Shown: positions 44,346 through 54,047, counted from the first letter of the stretch. The stretch is DNA of 60,660 bases from an uncultured Sphingomonadaceae bacterium (GCA_937873035.1 CALMVA010000054.1:1-60660); one strand, 5' to 3'. Notes: a model not told the origin generated them from the sequence alone. Translations and numbers: made by a program.

Positions 44346-45430
44346 TGACAGTCCCCCGCACCCAGCTTGATGCGTTGACCGGCGCGCGCGGCCTCGCGGC
44401 GTGGTTTGTCGTGCTCTATCACATTCGGCTTGCGGCCAGTGCGACGCTGCCGGCTCCGGTCATGGCGGTGCTCGCCAAGGGCTATCTGGCGGTGGACCTG
44501 TTTTTCGTCCTTTCAGGCTTTGTCATGTGGCTCACCTATGCCGATGCGTTTCGGCAAAGGGGGTTGTCCGCCGCGCCCGACTTCCTGTGGCGGCGCTTTG
44601 CCCGCATCTATCCGCTCCACATCGCGGTGCTGGGCGCGACCTTGGCCTATGCGCTGGCGCTCAGCTTTGCGGGCAAGGCCAATGCGGATCAATATCCGGT
44701 GGCTGAACTGCCGCTCCACGTGCTTCTCATCCAGAATTGGGGCTTTACGCCCCGGCTGAGCTGGAACGATCCAAGCTGGTCGATCTCGACCGAAATCGCT
44801 GCCTATCTGCTGTTGCCGCTAGCTGCTGTGACGCTGTTCCGCCGCGATTGGTCGCCGCTCTTGTGCGCAGGCGGCGCGCTTGCCTTTGCGCTGCTGCTTG
44901 ATGCGTGGTTCAGCGCGCGCGGCGCGCCCACAATGGGCCTAGACATCGTGACGAACGGCCTGCCACGCTGCCTTGCGGGCTTCTTCTCTGGCGTACTGAT
45001 GGCGATGGCATGGCAGCAGGCGCGGCAATCACAGGCGGCAACGGCCCTTGCAACGGCAACCATTCTGGCAGCATCCATCGGCTATCTGACGGCCCTTGCG
45101 CGTGAGAGCCTTGCCTTCCCCATCGGCTTTTCGGCGCTCGTCTATCTGCTGGCTGCCACCTCAGCCCGCCCCAGAAATCCGCTGACGAGCCGCCTTGCCG
45201 TCCATCTCGGCGACATCAGCTATTCCACCTATCTCGCACATTTTCTGCTCTGGATCGTCTTCAAGCATCTCTTCGTGGCCGACCCCGCAAATGTGCCGCT
45301 GCCGCTCATCGCGGGCTTCCTCGCCCTCGTCTATCTCGCCTCGCGGCTGCTTTATGCGCTTGTCGAAGCACCGGGGCGCAGATGGCTGCAATCGCGATCA
45401 CCCGTGCCCGCGCGCAGATCATTGGCCTGA
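44342..45430 (+). CDS. Acyltransferase 3 family membrane protein
   Basis: The 362-residue protein has about ten membrane helices and the family opening LDALTGARGLAAWFVVLYHIR (catalytic-type His), with FVLSGFVMW and RRFARIYPLHI. Such enzymes O-acetylate polysaccharides. It follows the O-ligase in ATGA overlap, so acetylation of the exopolysaccharide made here is the likely role. Confidence 0.92.
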   Translation: MMTVPRTQLDALTGARGLAAWFVVLYHIRLAASATLPAPVMAVLAKGYLAVDLFFVLSGFVMWLTYADAFRQRGLSAAPDFLWRRFARIYPLHIAVLGATLAYALALSFAGKANADQYPVAELPLHVLLIQNWGFTPRLSWNDPSWSISTEIAAYLLLPLAAVTLFRRDWSPLLCAGGALAFALLLDAWFSARGAPTMGLDIVTNGLPRCLAGFFSGVLMAMAWQQARQSQAATALATATILAASIGYLTALARESLAFPIGFSALVYLLAATSARPRNPLTSRLAVHLGDISYSTYLAHFLLWIVFKHLFVADPANVPLPLIAGFLALVYLASRLLYALVEAPGRRWLQSRSPVPARRSLA

Positions 45431-45470
45431 ACACGATTGAACTGGCGTGATGCGGCGCTAATTTGGGGCC

Positions 45471-46607
45471 ATGCAAATGCCCCAACACTCCATCACCGCC
45501 GAAGCCTGGCTGACAATCAAGATCGCGCTCGACTGGCTTGACAGCCACACCATTTCAATTGCGGTTGCCGCCGTGTTTGGCGCGGCCATCGTTGCCTTGC
45601 TTTATGGCCTCAAACTTTTCGGGCGCTATTTGTGCCGCGAGAAGGTGGGCAGCACGCACTGGCCACGCATCATCGGGCAGACGCTGCGCAAAACCTATTT
45701 GTGGTTCATGATCGCGGTCGCTGCCCAAATTGTAACCGCCTTTGCGCACGCGCCCGATGAAATCGCCTCGCCCATCCGCATCATCTTTGTCATCGCCTCC
45801 GGGCTTCAGGCCGCCATCTGGGGCCGCGCGCTCATTCTCGGCCTTGTCGAATATCGCGCGGGCGATGCCGATGTGAACGGCAATCTGCAAAGCGCCGTCG
45901 GGCTTATCCGCGTGCTGGTGACGGCAGGGCTGTTTCTGCTGGCAACAATCCTCATCCTCTCCAACCTTGGCGTCAACGTGACCGGGCTGCTGGCGGGGCT
46001 TGGCATTGGCGGCATCGCCATCGGCCTTGCCGCGCAGGGCATTTTTTCCGATCTGTTCGCCGCGCTTTCGGTGCTGTTCGACAAGCCCTTCAAAAAGGGC
46101 GACATGGTCAAGTTCGATCAAACGCAAGGCACAGTCGCCGCGATTGGCCTCAAGTCCACGCGGATTCAGGCGGTGTCGGGTGAGGAAGTCATCATCTCCA
46201 ACGCCAACCTGCTCAACAAAGAGCTGCGCAACCTTGCCCATCTGAGCACGCGCCGCCACTTCATCATGCTGAGCCTCGTCTATCAGACCCCGCCCGAAAT
46301 ATGCCGCGCGCTTCCCGCGATGCTGCATGATCTGGTGGAAGGCGTTGCCGATTGCAGCTTCATCCGCTGCGGGCTGGAGACATTTTCGCCCTCCAGCATC
46401 GACTTTCAACTCGTCTTTGAAATCCACGGGGCCGACCCGGTGGAGGCGGGGCACATAAAGCATGACGTGCTGGTGCGCATCCTCGCGCTCTTTGCCGAAC
46501 AAGGCCTCCAGTTCGCCTATCCGACGCAAACCACCTTTACCGCAGCCCCCGATGGCCGGATGGTAATGCCCTATGCCGAGCCAAAGGCGTCAGACACGCG
46601 TGCCTGA
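45471..46607 (+). CDS. Small-conductance mechanosensitive channel (MscS family)
   Basis: The 378-residue protein has four N-terminal membrane segments and the pore-helix region LGVNVTGLLAGLGIGGIAIGLAAQ. It continues into the beta domain (KPFKKGDMVKFDQTQGTVAAIGLKSTRIQ) and the C-terminal cytoplasmic vestibule. It opens on membrane tension to release solutes during osmotic downshock. ATG 45477 is an alternative start. It converges with pgl; a small hairpin (AGAGGC/GCCTCT, 46612-46626) lies in the 17-base gap. Confidence 0.94.
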   Translation: MQMPQHSITAEAWLTIKIALDWLDSHTISIAVAAVFGAAIVALLYGLKLFGRYLCREKVGSTHWPRIIGQTLRKTYLWFMIAVAAQIVTAFAHAPDEIASPIRIIFVIASGLQAAIWGRALILGLVEYRAGDADVNGNLQSAVGLIRVLVTAGLFLLATILILSNLGVNVTGLLAGLGIGGIAIGLAAQGIFSDLFAALSVLFDKPFKKGDMVKFDQTQGTVAAIGLKSTRIQAVSGEEVIISNANLLNKELRNLAHLSTRRHFIMLSLVYQTPPEICRALPAMLHDLVEGVADCSFIRCGLETFSPSSIDFQLVFEIHGADPVEAGHIKHDVLVRILALFAEQGLQFAYPTQTTFTAAPDGRMVMPYAEPKASDTRA

Positions 46608-46624
46608 CGCCAGAGGCTGAGCCT

Positions 46625-47326
46625 CTATTCACACCAGTGAATGTCGATCGCCTGTTCGGCATCGGCGAGAACCCGGCCGACCGGCAGGTGCGAGAGCGGG
46701 CCGTCCTTGATCGCCTGTTCCAGCAGTGCGCGCTTGTCGTTGCCGGTCACGACCAGCATCAGCGTGCGCGCCGAGAGGATCGCGTTGCGCGTCAGCGTGA
46801 CGCGGGCAACGGGCGCTTCAGCCGGCAGCGGATCGGGCAGCACGCCCACCGCGCGGCGCGCCTTGGGGGCGTTGAGCGCATCGTCGAGATCCGGCCCGGT
46901 AAAGATCGACGCGGTATGGCCGTCTGTGCCCACCCCCAGCCAGACGAGATCGGGCGGCCAATGGAGGTCTTGCAGGCGCGCGTCAGCGGCATTGCCCGCC
47001 GCCTTGTGATCCTTGTTCTCGCTCGCAATCGGCAGCACGCGCGCGCCCTTGGGCATGAAGGCCTTGGCGAGCAGCGCCGCGTTTGACAGCGGATTATCAA
47101 CCGCGACCAGACAATCATCCGTCGGGATGATCGTGACGTGCTTCCACTTGATGGGGGCCGCCGCCAGCTTTTCATATATCGGCAGCGGCGTCTTGCCACC
47201 CGGCAGCGCGATCAGTGCCTGTCCGCGCGCATCGAGTGCGCTTTCGATGATGAAGCCGACATCGCCCGCAACCGCCTCGGCGAGTTCGTCCATGTCATCA
47301 TAGTCCCACCATTCGGCTTCGATCAT
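46625..47326 (-). CDS. pgl: 6-phosphogluconolactonase
   Basis: Pgl hydrolyses 6-phosphoglucono-lactone in the pentose-phosphate and Entner-Doudoroff pathways. The 233-residue DevB-type protein shows ALPGGKTPLPIYEKL, the TDDCLVAVD segment and LGVGTDGHTASIF with the catalytic His. In many sphingomonads it sits with zwf and edd; here it stands alone. Confidence 0.95.
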   Translation of the reverse strand: MIEAEWWDYDDMDELAEAVAGDVGFIIESALDARGQALIALPGGKTPLPIYEKLAAAPIKWKHVTIIPTDDCLVAVDNPLSNAALLAKAFMPKGARVLPIASENKDHKAAGNAADARLQDLHWPPDLVWLGVGTDGHTASIFTGPDLDDALNAPKARRAVGVLPDPLPAEAPVARVTLTRNAILSARTLMLVVTGNDKRALLEQAIKDGPLSHLPVGRVLADAEQAIDIHWCE

Positions 47327-47459
47327 CGCTCACTCCATCCGGGATAAAGGCCGCCCGATATTCTCCGGCGCGCCGCAATATCCCGCCGATATTGCCCCCA
47401 TGCCGCCAGCGCAAGAGCTATGGGGCGCCGCGCGCTGACCGTGGTGGATAGACGAGATG

Positions 47460-47506
47460 TGACAGGCGCGTGACGCCTGCACGACATTTTTGCGGCGCGC
47501 CTGTCA
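47460..47506. promoter_or_regulatory. 11-bp inverted repeat upstream of TonB receptor
   Basis: TGACAGGCGCG (47460-47470) and CGCGCCTGTCA (47496-47506) are perfect inverses 25 bases apart, about 100 bases before the receptor start. They may bind a dimeric regulator or two dimers on a looped site. Nothing else is visible in 47327-47602. Confidence 0.45.
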
Positions 47507-47602
47507 TCAAACCGACGCCGAACTGAAATTTCCCTGTCTCGACTCGTGTCTAACGCCCCTTTGCGACGGCCGGATCGTCCGGCCAGACGGAGATTTCTAC
47601 TC

Positions 47603-50044
47603 ATGCTTACCAAAACGAGCTTGCTGCTCGGAAGTGCCCTGCTTGCAGTCGTTGCAACGCCTGCGCTGGCCCAAAATCAAGCAACCGCCCCTGCGCAACT
47701 GCCCGCCGATGACCTGGCCGCAGAGGCGGATATGGACGCGGGCGAAATCATCGTGACGGCCACCAAGCGCGAAACCAATTTGCAGCAGACGCCGATCTCC
47801 ATCGCCGTGATGGGCAATGAACAGTTGAAGCAGCGCCATGTGCAGAGCCTGATCGACCTTGCCGATGGCGCCGTGCCCTCGCTGCGCGTGGCAACTTTTG
47901 AAGCCCGCCAGTCGGCACTCACCATCGGCATCCGTGGCATCGTGCCGCTTGATGCCAATCAGCCCGCGCGTGAGCAGGGCGTCGGCGTCTATATCGATGG
48001 CGTTTATCTGGGCCGCCAGCATGGCCTTAACGCCAGCCTGTTTGACGTGGAGCGCGTCGAAATCCTCAAAGGCCCGCAGGGCACGCTGTTTGGACGCAAT
48101 GCAGAGGGCGGCGCGCTCAGCATGGTCACCAAGGCCCCCACGGGCGTATTCGGCGGCAAGATGACCGCAGGCATCGGCAATTACGGCGCCTATAACGCCG
48201 CGCTGCACATGGACCTGCCCGCCGTCGCCAACCTTGCCTTCAAGGTGGATGGCGTCATCCAGCATCAGGGCCCGACCGTGAAGAACCCCATGGCGGGTGA
48301 GGCGGGCTGGAACCAGTATCACCGCTATGGTGGCCGCCTTTCGGCACGCTGGCAGCCGGTGGACGGCCTGACGATCGACCTTGCCTATGATCGCAGCCGT
48401 GATGAGAACACGCCGTTCTACAGCCAGCTTCTGAACTTCAACCCAAACAACTATCCGGTCGCCACCGCCGCGCAGATCATCGCCAATAGCGGCAAGGTTC
48501 CCGCAGGCATGGTCGCGCCGCTGCCGTCGCTCGTCCAATATGGCGATGAGCGCATGGACACAGCAGATATTGGCGTGCCGCAGCAGCCCAGCGTCGATGT
48601 GACCGAAGGCTATACCGCGACGATCAAATATGCGGCCTCGCCCGCCATCGAGCTCCGCTCGATCACCGCATGGCGCTCCGTCAGCGATGCGCAGTGGGAC
48701 AATTCGGGCGGTGCGCACCGTCCGCCGGTGTTCACCGTCAGCTCGTCAGGCGGCGTGCTTTCAGGCAGCAGCTTCAGCCGTTACAGCCTGGCAAGCCTTG
48801 AGCAGCACCAGTTCAGCCAGGAGTTTCAGGCTGTCGGCACCATCGGCAATGTCGATTATGCGGCGGGCCTTTATTATTTCAACGAGCGCGCGGGCGATTG
48901 GGCGCGCACGCCCAACACCAACAAGTGGATCGTCGATGCCAATGGCAATGTGATGGGCTATTCGATCAACGACCCCGCACAATATCTGAACGCTTCAATC
49001 GCGCGCGCGAGCAACGCCCAGTCGAAGAGCTATGCCGCCTTTGCCAATGCCGTCTGGAACCTGCGAGGAAATCTGCACCTGACCGTTGGCGGGCGATATA
49101 CACATGACGAGAAGAACGGCCTGCTCTACATCGTGAGCGGCGCACCCAAAAACCTTGTGCTCGACAAGACATGGAACCACTTCGACCCGACGGTGACGGT
49201 CGCGTGGGAGCCGAACCGCGACATCAACCTCTATGCCAAATACTCAACGGGCTATCGCGCCGGGGGGGCCAGCTCACGCTCGCCCAGCTATCGCGGTTTC
49301 GATCCTGAAGTCGTGAAGTCTTACGAAATCGGTGCCAAGACCGATCTCTTCAACCGTCTGCTGCGCTTCAACGTCGCGGCTTACATGATGGACCGCACCG
49401 ACAGCCAGGTGGACTTCAACTTCTTCGTGCGTCAGTCCAATGGCCAGTTTCTCAACCAGCTGGAAACGGTAAACGCCATCGGCACCACCAAGATCCGCGG
49501 CGTCGAAGCGGATCTCACCTTGCGGCCCACCGACAATCTTCAGATGGGCCTGTCCTATGCTTACACCTATACCAAGGTGCCGCTGGCGCAGAACACCATC
49601 CTTGAAGAGCTGCAACGTCAGGCTGGCACCTATACCGGCCCGGTCTATGAACACGTCTATATCGTTTTCACGCCCAAGAACGCGCTTGCGGGCAACATCG
49701 ACTACAGCCTGCCACTCGGCAATTCGGGCACGTCGATCAAGCTGCACGCCGATGCGAACTATTCCGACGCGCTCTATTCATTCGACAATGAAAGCGTGAA
49801 GACCGACAAGAGCTTCATCGTCAACGCGCGCCTCTCGCTCGCGGACATTCCGATGAGCCGCAACGGCCAAACGCTCACCCTCTCGGCATGGGCGCGCAAC
49901 CTGTTCAACGAACAGCACATCTATCGCCGTTCAAACGCCAACAGCACGACGCTGCCGACAACGGGCACCACCGCGATCATGGGCGATTATGCCAACTTCA
50001 ATGCGCCGCGCACCTTCGGGCTTGAAGGCACACTGAAATTCTGA
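47603..50044 (+). CDS. TonB-dependent outer-membrane receptor
   Basis: The 813-residue protein has a signal peptide (LTKTSLLLGSALLAVVATPALA), the TonB-box region GEIIVTATKRETNLQQTP, the plug signature VERVEILKGPQGTLFGRNA and a barrel ending FGLEGTLKF. It belongs to the large sphingomonad receptor group whose ligands (siderophores, glycans, lignin-like aromatics, vitamins) cannot be read from sequence. ATG 47603 has GGAG eleven bases upstream. It is a single gene with its own terminator. Confidence 0.94.
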   Translation: MLTKTSLLLGSALLAVVATPALAQNQATAPAQLPADDLAAEADMDAGEIIVTATKRETNLQQTPISIAVMGNEQLKQRHVQSLIDLADGAVPSLRVATFEARQSALTIGIRGIVPLDANQPAREQGVGVYIDGVYLGRQHGLNASLFDVERVEILKGPQGTLFGRNAEGGALSMVTKAPTGVFGGKMTAGIGNYGAYNAALHMDLPAVANLAFKVDGVIQHQGPTVKNPMAGEAGWNQYHRYGGRLSARWQPVDGLTIDLAYDRSRDENTPFYSQLLNFNPNNYPVATAAQIIANSGKVPAGMVAPLPSLVQYGDERMDTADIGVPQQPSVDVTEGYTATIKYAASPAIELRSITAWRSVSDAQWDNSGGAHRPPVFTVSSSGGVLSGSSFSRYSLASLEQHQFSQEFQAVGTIGNVDYAAGLYYFNERAGDWARTPNTNKWIVDANGNVMGYSINDPAQYLNASIARASNAQSKSYAAFANAVWNLRGNLHLTVGGRYTHDEKNGLLYIVSGAPKNLVLDKTWNHFDPTVTVAWEPNRDINLYAKYSTGYRAGGASSRSPSYRGFDPEVVKSYEIGAKTDLFNRLLRFNVAAYMMDRTDSQVDFNFFVRQSNGQFLNQLETVNAIGTTKIRGVEADLTLRPTDNLQMGLSYAYTYTKVPLAQNTILEELQRQAGTYTGPVYEHVYIVFTPKNALAGNIDYSLPLGNSGTSIKLHADANYSDALYSFDNESVKTDKSFIVNARLSLADIPMSRNGQTLTLSAWARNLFNEQHIYRRSNANSTTLPTTGTTAIMGDYANFNAPRTFGLEGTLKF

Positions 50045-50105
50045 ACGGATTTCGGGCGAGGCAGAAGCGCCCTGCGGGCCGAAAGGCCCCGGACATGAAA
50101 ATTTG

Positions 50106-50141
50106 ACGCCGGATTTGAGACGGTCAAATCCGGCGTTTTTT
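50106..50141 (+). terminator. Rho-independent terminator of TonB receptor
   Basis: ACGCCGGATTTGA (50106-50118) pairs with TCAAATCCGGCGT (50124-50136) across a 5-base loop and is followed by a T-run to 50141. It lies 60 bases after the stop and directly before the 3' end of the convergent oxygenase gene. Confidence 0.95.
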
Positions 50142-50143
50142 CT

Positions 50144-51019
50144 TCAGCGCATCTTCTGGCGGGCCCAGCGCAAAGTGCGTGCAAGCCCATTTGTCAGGCC
50201 GCGCGGCGCATAACGGCGCAGCGCTTCCTTGGCGAGATGCACCGGCGAGACCTGCCGGTCTTCGGCAGTCGTGCGCTTCCACTCGACGAATGTGCGATGG
50301 CCGACATAGTCCTCACCCACCTCACGGTCGGTGGTGTAATAATAAAGCGCCAGTGAATTGCGGCGCGTGCCCGGCGGCGTCTGCAAAGGATGCGGGTGGC
50401 CGTGATAGCAATTGGTGCCGGTGTAGAAGATGAGCGCGGAGTTGAACTTGGGCAGCACGCTCGCCTCGCACTGCTTGCACTCCTTGTCCCACATCTCCAG
50501 TTCCCCGCGCCATTCAGGCTGCCAATCGGGCGTGCAATAATAGATGAGATTGATGACCTGATCGAGCTTGGGATTGGGATGGCGCGAAGCATCGGCGTGA
50601 ATCATCAAACGCCCGCCACGCCCGGTGGAGTGCATCCCGCCGCCATAAAGCGACGGATCTGAACACAGGTTTGAAAAGCCTGTGAGCCGCTCAAGAAACT
50701 CCATCATCACGCCGCCGTAAAGCTGGTTCACGACGTGGCGGATCATCGGCGGAAAGCTGCTTTCATCCGAACAGCTGATCTTCTCGACATCGGGATCATT
50801 GCTGTGGCGGGCATCGCCCGGCCCGGCCACGCGCCAGATGGGAACGGAAGGCTTGGGAAACTCCGCCGCCATCGCCAGCGCAATCTCTTCGGGCAGGAAG
50901 TTTTCAATAACGACATGGCGAAACGGCTGTCCGCCCTCAAATTGCGGACGAAGCGCATCCGCGCGACGGCGCATCTCTTCCCGCTCGAAATAAAAGGCGG
51001 GTATTGTCGCCATCGCCAT
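50144..51019 (-). CDS. 2-oxoglutarate/Fe(II)-dependent oxygenase
   Basis: The 291-residue protein has the Fe(II) ligands His141 and Asp143 in LMIHADASRH, a distal His in NCYHGHPHPL (about 206-210) and the 2OG-binding Arg in TRRNSLALYYY. This is the prolyl-4-hydroxylase-like subgroup with cytoplasmic location (no signal peptide). Hydroxylation of a protein or small molecule is expected. In other bacteria similar enzymes lie in polysaccharide loci, but here it follows a beta-helix gene, separated by a terminator. Confidence 0.88.
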   Translation of the reverse strand: MAMATIPAFYFEREEMRRRADALRPQFEGGQPFRHVVIENFLPEEIALAMAAEFPKPSVPIWRVAGPGDARHSNDPDVEKISCSDESSFPPMIRHVVNQLYGGVMMEFLERLTGFSNLCSDPSLYGGGMHSTGRGGRLMIHADASRHPNPKLDQVINLIYYCTPDWQPEWRGELEMWDKECKQCEASVLPKFNSALIFYTGTNCYHGHPHPLQTPPGTRRNSLALYYYTTDREVGEDYVGHRTFVEWKRTTAEDRQVSPVHLAKEALRRYAPRGLTNGLARTLRWARQKMR

Positions 51020-51151
51020 CGCTCGTCCCTCCGTTCAGGCAGGCACACCCTCTCGCCCGCTGGCCGGTTAGCTATGGTGCCTGCTGCACGGATCGCAACT
51101 TTACTTCACATTAAGTCTTCGTAACTTTGTGCGATGAATGTGCCAGAATGA

Positions 51152-51190
51152 AAAACGCCCGCCGCGGAGGGTGTCCGGGACGGGCGTTTT
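51152..51190 (-). terminator. Terminator of beta-helix gene
   Basis: AAAACGCCCG (51152-51161) pairs with CGGGCGTTTT (51181-51190) around a 19-base loop. Read on the minus strand it ends in GGGCGTTTTT, a normal rho-independent form, 34 bases behind the stop. Confidence 0.9.
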
Positions 51191-51223
51191 CAGGGCTTGC
51201 CAGATACTGGCAGCGGCGCTTGC

Positions 51224-52792
51224 TTACAGGTTGAAGCGGAAGCTGGCCGCCGCCAGATACTTGCTCAAGTTGCTGATATTGAAGGCAGTGGCCACAACCG
51301 GCGTCGCAATCGCGCTGGACGTGCTGGTGAGTGCCGCCGCCGCAACCGGCGTGGTGCTGGTGGTTGCAACCGGCGCAACAACCGCTGCCGACGCCGTGCT
51401 GGAAGAGGTTGTCGTTCCGCCTCCCACCGAGATGATGGGCACAGCCGCCTTGGCCACCGGCGTCGCGGTGATCGGTGTCAGCAGGTCGGACAGCGACGAG
51501 AAGTCGAATGTCGTCGGCAAGGTGTAAGCGGTCGCCGTCGAGCTGGTCGAAGTTGACCCCGTCGTCGTGCTGACGGCTGCCGAAACAAGAGGCGCGCTCG
51601 TGCTGGGCGTGGTGATGACTGGAACCGTCTCAGTCACCGTCGTCTTGGTATTGAGCGAGCCGGTCGTCGTCGTCGTTGTCGTTGACGTTGCGCCGGCCAC
51701 GCCAAAGAAGCTTGCATCAAACGTGATCGGCTTTTGATAGCCAATGCCGCTTACGATCAGCGAATCGATGGTAGCCGTTCCGCCGGAGTTGATGCCCTTG
51801 ATGTTTGCGGCATAAGACTTCTGGGCGTTGAGGAAGACATTGCTCGAATATGATACGTTGGAATTGTTGGTTTGCGTGAGCTGGTCCGACAGGTTGTTCT
51901 TCACCACCCCGCCGGTCACATTCTCGACGCGGATGTAGAAATATTTGGAGTCGGTCGTCGGTGAAAGCACGGTGTTGCCTTCAATCGTGATGTCCTTGCC
52001 GCCGCGAACGGTAATGCCATTATAGAGATTGCCTGCATCGAGCAGCAGGTTGTTCTTGATGGTGATGCGTTCATAGGGAATGCCACCCACTTCATCCTGA
52101 ACGAAAATGCCCTGCGAGCCATTGCCCGTGCCCGGCAGAATCACGTTGTTCGAGATGACCACATCGGTTGATGCCTGCTTGGTGCCGGCCGTCCAGAACT
52201 GGATGGCGTCGGGGTGGAAGTCGGTCTTCGACGTGAAGTCGGTGAAGTAGTTAGAGTCGACCAGCGCGCCCTTGATAGCGGTGAATTCAGCGCCGTCGAT
52301 GCGCAGATCGTGGAACTTGTTGCCCTGCACCGTGATGTTGCTGACCGACATCGACTGCATACCAACCGAAAGATGGCTGAAATCGGAGTTCTTCACCACA
52401 ATGTTCGAGCTATCACGGTTGAAGATGCCTCGACCAAGATAGTTATCATTCGAGCCGGTCGAGAAGAACTTGATGCTGTCGAACGTGACATTCTTGGAGT
52501 TCTGGACGAGCGCCATGTTGGTCCAGTCCTGATCGACGCCGGGCGTCATCGCCCGGCCGATGTTGAGATTCTGGAACACGACATTGCTGCTGTTCTTGGC
52601 CGTTACATAACCGATCGTCGCCGGGTTGGTGGTGGAGGCGGACTTGATCGTGACGGTGGACGCCATTGCCTTGTTGTCGAACAAAAGCTGGGTGAACTTG
52701 GCGCCCGCTGCGAGAAGAATGGTATCGCCGCTCTTGACGTTCTTGACGGCGGTGTCGAGCTGGCTCTGCGTTGCGACCTTGATGATGGCCAT
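51224..52792 (-). CDS. Right-handed parallel beta-helix protein with Ser/Thr-rich tail
   Basis: Residues 1-350 (start ATG 52792, preceded by AGGGGATTATCA) form a pectate-lyase/chondroitinase-B-like beta-helix with many NIxVxxN-type rungs, opening VATQSQLDTAVKNVKSGDTI. Then follow about 130 residues dominated by Thr, Ser, Val and Ala, and a short end FNISNLSKYLAAASFRFNL. There is no N-terminal signal peptide, and no RTX repeats. The uncharged linker and hydrophobic end suggest type I or another C-terminal-signal export. A polysaccharide lyase or epimerase role is possible but no catalytic residues could be assigned. Confidence 0.8.
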   Translation of the reverse strand: MAIIKVATQSQLDTAVKNVKSGDTILLAAGAKFTQLLFDNKAMASTVTIKSASTTNPATIGYVTAKNSSNVVFQNLNIGRAMTPGVDQDWTNMALVQNSKNVTFDSIKFFSTGSNDNYLGRGIFNRDSSNIVVKNSDFSHLSVGMQSMSVSNITVQGNKFHDLRIDGAEFTAIKGALVDSNYFTDFTSKTDFHPDAIQFWTAGTKQASTDVVISNNVILPGTGNGSQGIFVQDEVGGIPYERITIKNNLLLDAGNLYNGITVRGGKDITIEGNTVLSPTTDSKYFYIRVENVTGGVVKNNLSDQLTQTNNSNVSYSSNVFLNAQKSYAANIKGINSGGTATIDSLIVSGIGYQKPITFDASFFGVAGATSTTTTTTTGSLNTKTTVTETVPVITTPSTSAPLVSAAVSTTTGSTSTSSTATAYTLPTTFDFSSLSDLLTPITATPVAKAAVPIISVGGGTTTSSSTASAAVVAPVATTSTTPVAAAALTSTSSAIATPVVATAFNISNLSKYLAAASFRFNL

Positions 52793-52904
52793 TGATAATC
52801 CCCTAGACGCTTCATCGGGTGACGGCCCCACGACAGTCGCAGGACATTCACCGAACATGGCGGCCATTATGGCGATGAGGCGTAAAACCGGGGTCACTCG
52901 TGGA

Positions 52905-52954
52905 GGTTAACGGTGGTTTCATGGAGATAAAAGTTAATAGCGCATCTGTTAACC
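52905..52954. other. Inverted GTTAAC sites in divergent promoter region
   Basis: GGTTAAC (52905-52911) and GTTAACC (52948-52954) are inverse copies, with AAGTTAAT between (52931-52938), in the spacer between the divergent beta-helix and cysD genes. They could be regulatory half-sites; the TTAA spacing does not fit a full CtrA box. Confidence 0.35.
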
Positions 52955-53072
52955 TTTGAGGCAGCAGAAAATGCGCCATTCACGCAAATGCGCCGGGCAC
53001 GCACCACCCAACTGACAGCCCCCCTAGAAAAACTTGTTTGTCTCCAGCGGCACAACCGCCACACAGGGCGGC

Positions 53073-53975
53073 ATGACCAACCTGACCCACCTTGAGCGCC
53101 TAGAGGCGGAGAGTATTCACATTTTGCGCGAAGTGGTTGCCGAGGCGGAGCGCCCGGTGATGCTCTATTCGGTGGGCAAGGACTCCGCCGTGATGCTGCA
53201 TCTGGCGCGCAAGGCCTTCTACCCCTCACCCCCGCCCTTTCCGCTGCTGCACGTCGATACGACGTGGAAGTTCCGTGATATGTATGCGCTACGCGACCGG
53301 ATGGCGCGGGAAAGCGGCATGGAGCTGCTCGTCTATCAAAACCCGGAAGCGCAGGAACGCGGCATCAACCCGTTCGATCATGGTCCGCTGCATACCGATA
53401 TGTGGAAGACCGAAGGGCTGAAGCAGGCGCTGGACCTTTATGGTTTTGACGCAGCCTTTGGCGGCGCGCGGCGCGATGAGGAAAAGAGCCGCGCCAAGGA
53501 GCGCATCTTCTCTTTCCGCACCGCGTCGCACGGCTGGGATCCGAAGAACCAGCGGCCCGAATTGTGGAACCTTTACAATGCAAAGAAGGCCAAGGGGGAA
53601 AGCATCCGCGTCTTCCCGATCTCGAACTGGACCGAGCTCGACATCTGGCAATATATACACCTGAACGACATCCCCATCGTGCCGCTCTATTTTTCGGCCA
53701 AGCGCCCGACCGTGGAGCGAGACGGGATGCTGCTTATGGTCGATGATGACCGCTTTCCACTAAAGCCCGGCGAAGTGCCGGTGGAACGCTCGATCCGCTT
53801 CCGCACGCTTGGCTGCTATCCGCTGACGGGTGCCGTTGAAAGCGAAGCCGCGACGCTGCCCGAAGTCATTCAGGAAATGCTGCTGACGACCACTTCGGAA
53901 CGTCAGGGCCGCGTGATCGACAAGGATGGCGGCGACGCCAGCATGGAGAAGAAGAAGCAGGAAGGTTATTTTTGA
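53073..53975 (+). CDS. cysD: Sulfate adenylyltransferase subunit 2
   Basis: CysD forms adenosine 5'-phosphosulfate from sulfate and ATP with CysN. The 300-residue PP-loop protein shows the ATP motif [20 protein letters not shown], then [20 protein letters not shown] and [15 protein letters not shown] 53073 is used because GGGCGGC precedes it and it matches the family start; an in-frame ATG at 53034 is upstream. It is first in the cysD-cysNC-cysQ operon. Confidence 0.97.
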   Translation: MTNLTHLERLEAESIHILREVVAEAERPVMLYSVGKDSAVMLHLARKAFYPSPPPFPLLHVDTTWKFRDMYALRDRMARESGMELLVYQNPEAQERGINPFDHGPLHTDMWKTEGLKQALDLYGFDAAFGGARRDEEKSRAKERIFSFRTASHGWDPKNQRPELWNLYNAKKAKGESIRVFPISNWTELDIWQYIHLNDIPIVPLYFSAKRPTVERDGMLLMVDDDRFPLKPGEVPVERSIRFRTLGCYPLTGAVESEAATLPEVIQEMLLTTTSERQGRVIDKDGGDASMEKKKQEGYF

Positions 53976-54047
53976 GAGTGCGCGAGGCGCAGTTTCAAAA
54001 ATGACCTCAACGCGCCAGCACTGGCTGGCTCAATTGGACCAAAGCCA

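Noticed and set aside
47500..47520. Pho-box-like CTGTCAT upstream of the second TonB receptor
   Set aside because: Only one half-site matches; the second is too different, and the motif is better explained by the 11-bp inverted repeat.
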